Source: Chryseobacterium gleum (GTDB lineage: Bacteria > Bacteroidota > Bacteroidia > Flavobacteriales_D > Sanyastnellaceae). From it: 35,760 bases of DNA. Positions within the stretch are counted from its first letter, which is position 1; each line of letters starts with the position of its first letter. Shown piece after piece: positions 33,958-35,760 of this stretch. The position numbers were made by a program, and so were the translations under genes. The DNA lies in the NCBI GenBank assembly GCA_945878635.1, contig CAMCTV010000008.1, positions 1 through 35,760 on the forward strand. The letters run 5' to 3'. The notes beneath the pieces are model-generated. The model had not been told where the DNA came from and did not search any database. It was given only the letters and a program-made list of their open reading frames with translations.

Positions 33958-34615
33958 GGGAAATCATGTTATGTATGGTTGAAACCTTTTGAGGTGGAAA
34001 ACCATAGTAACTTATATACAACCTTTTTACTTCATCATTGTTCACAATGACGTGATCCGCTGATTTGAGAAGATAATGTTCTATGGTTCTGCTGATGTAC
34101 CAATGAATCTTGGAAGGAAAAGTATAGGCATAACAATCGGTGAATGGATCTCTGATGTCAGCCACCCATTTGAAATCATATTTTTTTTTAAGCCACCAGC
34201 CCAGCAGAATGGTAAAGTATGGACTGCTGGAGGTGTACACGATTTTGCAGTTGTTTTCTTTGCCAATTTCTGCAATCTTTTTGCTGGAGAGTATGGGCCA
34301 TAGACAACCTCTTTCCCAAAAGAAAGGATAAAACAAAAACCAGAATAATCTGTACAGTCTAAGGCGTTGTAGTGTTTTAATCCAACGGGGATAGATATGG
34401 GCTTTTAAGCGATGGATTTTGTCTGCAGAGGAGATTTGGTTTAATCCGATTTCATCATGAGGCTTTCCGGTTTTGGTACTCTCATTATTTTTAATAGTGA
34501 CAACAATAGGTTGAAATCCCAGTTTTGGAAGGTGATTAACAAATTGAATACTTCTCCTTACCCCAGCACCTCCGATTGGTGGAAATTGGTAGGCAATGAA
34601 GAGAATGTTTTTCAT
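33950..34615 (-). CDS. N-terminal half of a split family-4 glycosyltransferase
   Basis: The 221 residues match the acceptor-binding N-terminal domain of a GT-4-type enzyme: ILFIAYQFPPIGGAGVRRSI with the glycine-rich loop, a long hydrophobic patch (LFWFLFYPFFWERG), IVYTSSSPYFTILLGWWLKK, WVADIRDPFTD, and SADHVIVNNDEVKRLYISYYG. It stops at KVSTIHNMISHD, where a normal homologue would run on into the KIGYAG strand found in the next frame. The start overlaps the deacetylase stop by four bases (ATGA), so the genes are co-translated. The likely role is assembly of a surface or exopolysaccharide; the sugar and acceptor are unknown. Confidence 0.82.
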   Translation of the reverse strand: MKNILFIAYQFPPIGGAGVRRSIQFVNHLPKLGFQPIVVTIKNNESTKTGKPHDEIGLNQISSADKIHRLKAHIYPRWIKTLQRLRLYRLFWFLFYPFFWERGCLWPILSSKKIAEIGKENNCKIVYTSSSPYFTILLGWWLKKKYDFKWVADIRDPFTDCYAYTFPSKIHWYISRTIEHYLLKSADHVIVNNDEVKRLYISYYGFPPQKVSTIHNMISHD

Positions 34616-35628
34616 AGTTTGTTTTTCAAAGTCTCAATAGTAATCAATTGTCCGCCGTTATTCTTCACCCATTCAATGTAATCTCTTAGGGCCGACCAAC
34701 TGTATAAATTTAGGCTTTTGGGATGGTTTAACCAAATGACAAAATCAGCTCCATTTTCCCATATTTGCTCGGTAACGGAACGAAAGAGCATTTTGGTTGC
34801 GCGATCCGCTTTGTCGAGGGAAGCTGTACGTGGAAGTATTTCTTTTTTTACGCCCAAATTCATGGGTGATTGTGCACCTGCACCTTCTTCTTCTTGTGAG
34901 CTCCATTTGAGCCAACGATAATTGAGTGAAAGGGAGGCTTTTTTAAAAAAATCCAATTCCTTGGTAATGGCCTGTGAAATCGGTAATTCGAGTATTCTAC
35001 CTTGTTGATGCTCCTGAAAGCAACCGGTTTGAGAATCAATTTTCCAATGTGTTTTTTCAGGATGTTTTCTGTGGTCTGTTGTAAAGAACTTGCACTCTTT
35101 ATAGAAACCAGGGAAAATGCTGGTTTCAATTGTAAAACCAAGATCTTCTATGGTTTTTAGATAATGTTGAGGTTCTTCAATTACCAATCCTCCCATTCTA
35201 AAAGCGCAAGGAACAATGTTGAATTCTGTTTTGAAAATTTCCAAGCAACGTTTCAACGCTTCAATCATCTTGTCACTTCCGTGGTTCTCAACAAAACCAT
35301 TCCATGAGTAATCAGCCTTATTGAAATTCCAACGATTCTGATCTTCGCTCCAAGTGCTTGTGATCCAATGTGGGTGCCAATGAAATTGTAATTCATGACC
35401 ACAAGTAGCTAACCAATTCAATTGGTCTTTGATGCGTTTGTATTCCTGATGAAGACCACATCTTTTCAAAGCTTCCAGATAAGCAATATCAATAAAGAAA
35501 GAAAGAGGTACAGATTGGTGATTGGCGATATCTGTGAGCTTCTGGGTTTTGGTAATGAGGTGCTCCAGGTCGTTTTGACCATCAAAGAAAATTTCGTAAT
35601 CAAATGTTAGTACACTTAGCCTTTTCAC
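34612..35628 (-). CDS. Polysaccharide-deacetylase-like protein
   Basis: Starting at GTG 35628 gives 338 residues opening with MKRLSVLTFDYEIFFDG, the usual beginning of NodB-like deacetylases in which the first Asp binds metal or acts as base. An ATG at 35664 is in frame, but a perfect -7 box (35648-35655) lies between the two, which favours the GTG. Other features are SFFIDIAYLEAL, the metal-binding-like HELQFHWHPHW, FRMGGLVIEEPQHYLKTIEDL and, near the end, VIWLNHPKSLN, matching the late LHP motif. It may deacetylate N-acetylated glycans made with the glycosyltransferase encoded directly downstream (four-base overlap). It has no signal peptide, so a cytosolic substrate such as a lipid-linked sugar is possible. 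Confidence 0.8.
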   Translation of the reverse strand: MKRLSVLTFDYEIFFDGQNDLEHLITKTQKLTDIANHQSVPLSFFIDIAYLEALKRCGLHQEYKRIKDQLNWLATCGHELQFHWHPHWITSTWSEDQNRWNFNKADYSWNGFVENHGSDKMIEALKRCLEIFKTEFNIVPCAFRMGGLVIEEPQHYLKTIEDLGFTIETSIFPGFYKECKFFTTDHRKHPEKTHWKIDSQTGCFQEHQQGRILELPISQAITKELDFFKKASLSLNYRWLKWSSQEEEGAGAQSPMNLGVKKEILPRTASLDKADRATKMLFRSVTEQIWENGADFVIWLNHPKSLNLYSWSALRDYIEWVKNNGGQLITIETLKNKL

Positions 35629-35647
35629 AATTCCAGTTAAAGCCTTA

Positions 35648-35655
35648 CAAATATA
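35648..35655 (-). promoter_or_regulatory. -7 box of the deacetylase-glycosyltransferase operon
   Basis: On the minus strand TATATTTG matches TAnnTTTG exactly and lies 19 bases before GTG 35628. If used, it rules out translation from the in-frame ATG at 35664. No good -33 TTG is seen. Confidence 0.45.
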
Positions 35656-35712
35656 GGAATGCATTTAATTTTAGGTTCATTATTGCGCTATCTTTAGAAT
35701 AAATTTTAAATC

Positions 35713-35760
35713 ATGAATTGGATAATTTTTGGCGCAATAGGCGTCGTACTGTTTTTAGGG
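35713..35760 (+). CDS. Start of a new gene, probably a membrane protein (3' truncated)
   Basis: Sixteen codons (MNWIIFGAIGVVLFLG) follow an A/T-rich leader and run off the window. The hydrophobic, glycine-containing N-terminus suggests a signal anchor or first membrane helix. Nothing more can be said about its identity. Confidence 0.5.
   Translation, partial: MNWIIFGAIGVVLFLG

Overview
The window looks like a chromosomal segment of a marine-type member of the Bacteroidota (Flavobacteriales-like). The signs are type IX secretion (T9SS) substrates with type A and type B sorting tails, a PorP/SprF-family protein, a PorE-like OmpA protein, families common in this phylum (DUF5606, DUF4197, an Smr protein with a DUF2027-like middle), a fused OlsF-type acyltransferase, and TAnnTTTG -7 promoter boxes. 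I see no tRNA, rRNA, CRISPR array, insertion sequence or phage gene. Coding density is very high: no gap exceeds 300 bases and many neighbours overlap by 4 to 14 bases.

Layout. 1-6.2 kb: the 3' part of a giant cysteine-rich secreted repeat protein (nine 153-bp units) ending in a type B T9SS tail, followed in an apparent operon by a SprF/PorP-like protein and a PorE-like OmpA/beta-propeller protein. 6.2-7.5 kb: hutI on the minus strand. 7.5-10.8 kb: rsmE, a small DUF4359-like protein and a GH20 beta-hexosaminidase in an overlapping operon. 11-12.3 kb: metK with a strong terminator. 12.3-15.6 kb: a T9SS-secreted vanadium-haloperoxidase-like enzyme with an intact vanadate-site signature. 15.7-20.4 kb: ppk1, ppx and an OlsF-type bifunctional acyltransferase closed by a terminator. 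20.5-23.4 kb: an ArsR-type regulator divergent from a DUF47-PiT phosphate transport pair. 23.4-28.5 kb: DUF5606, DUF4197, an Smr protein, msrB and uvrA. 28.7-30.2 kb: an ECF sigma factor and a CtlX-type amidinohydrolase. 30.2-33.3 kb: a lipoprotein, an orphan NqrB/RnfD-like membrane protein and a DUF2330 protein. 33.3-35.6 kb: a minus-strand polysaccharide-deacetylase-like gene and a glycosyltransferase split into two frames. The last 48 bases begin a new gene.

How the genes work together. The first three genes form a plausible dedicated secretion and anchoring unit for one surface protein. The 15.7-23.3 kb stretch has a phosphorus theme: polyphosphate synthesis and breakdown, a phosphorus-free membrane lipid synthase, and low-affinity phosphate uptake. 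The lipoprotein/RnfD-like/DUF2330 trio is the least characterised unit and the best candidate for an undescribed envelope system. Assignments come from reading motifs and translated sequence by eye. No database search was run.
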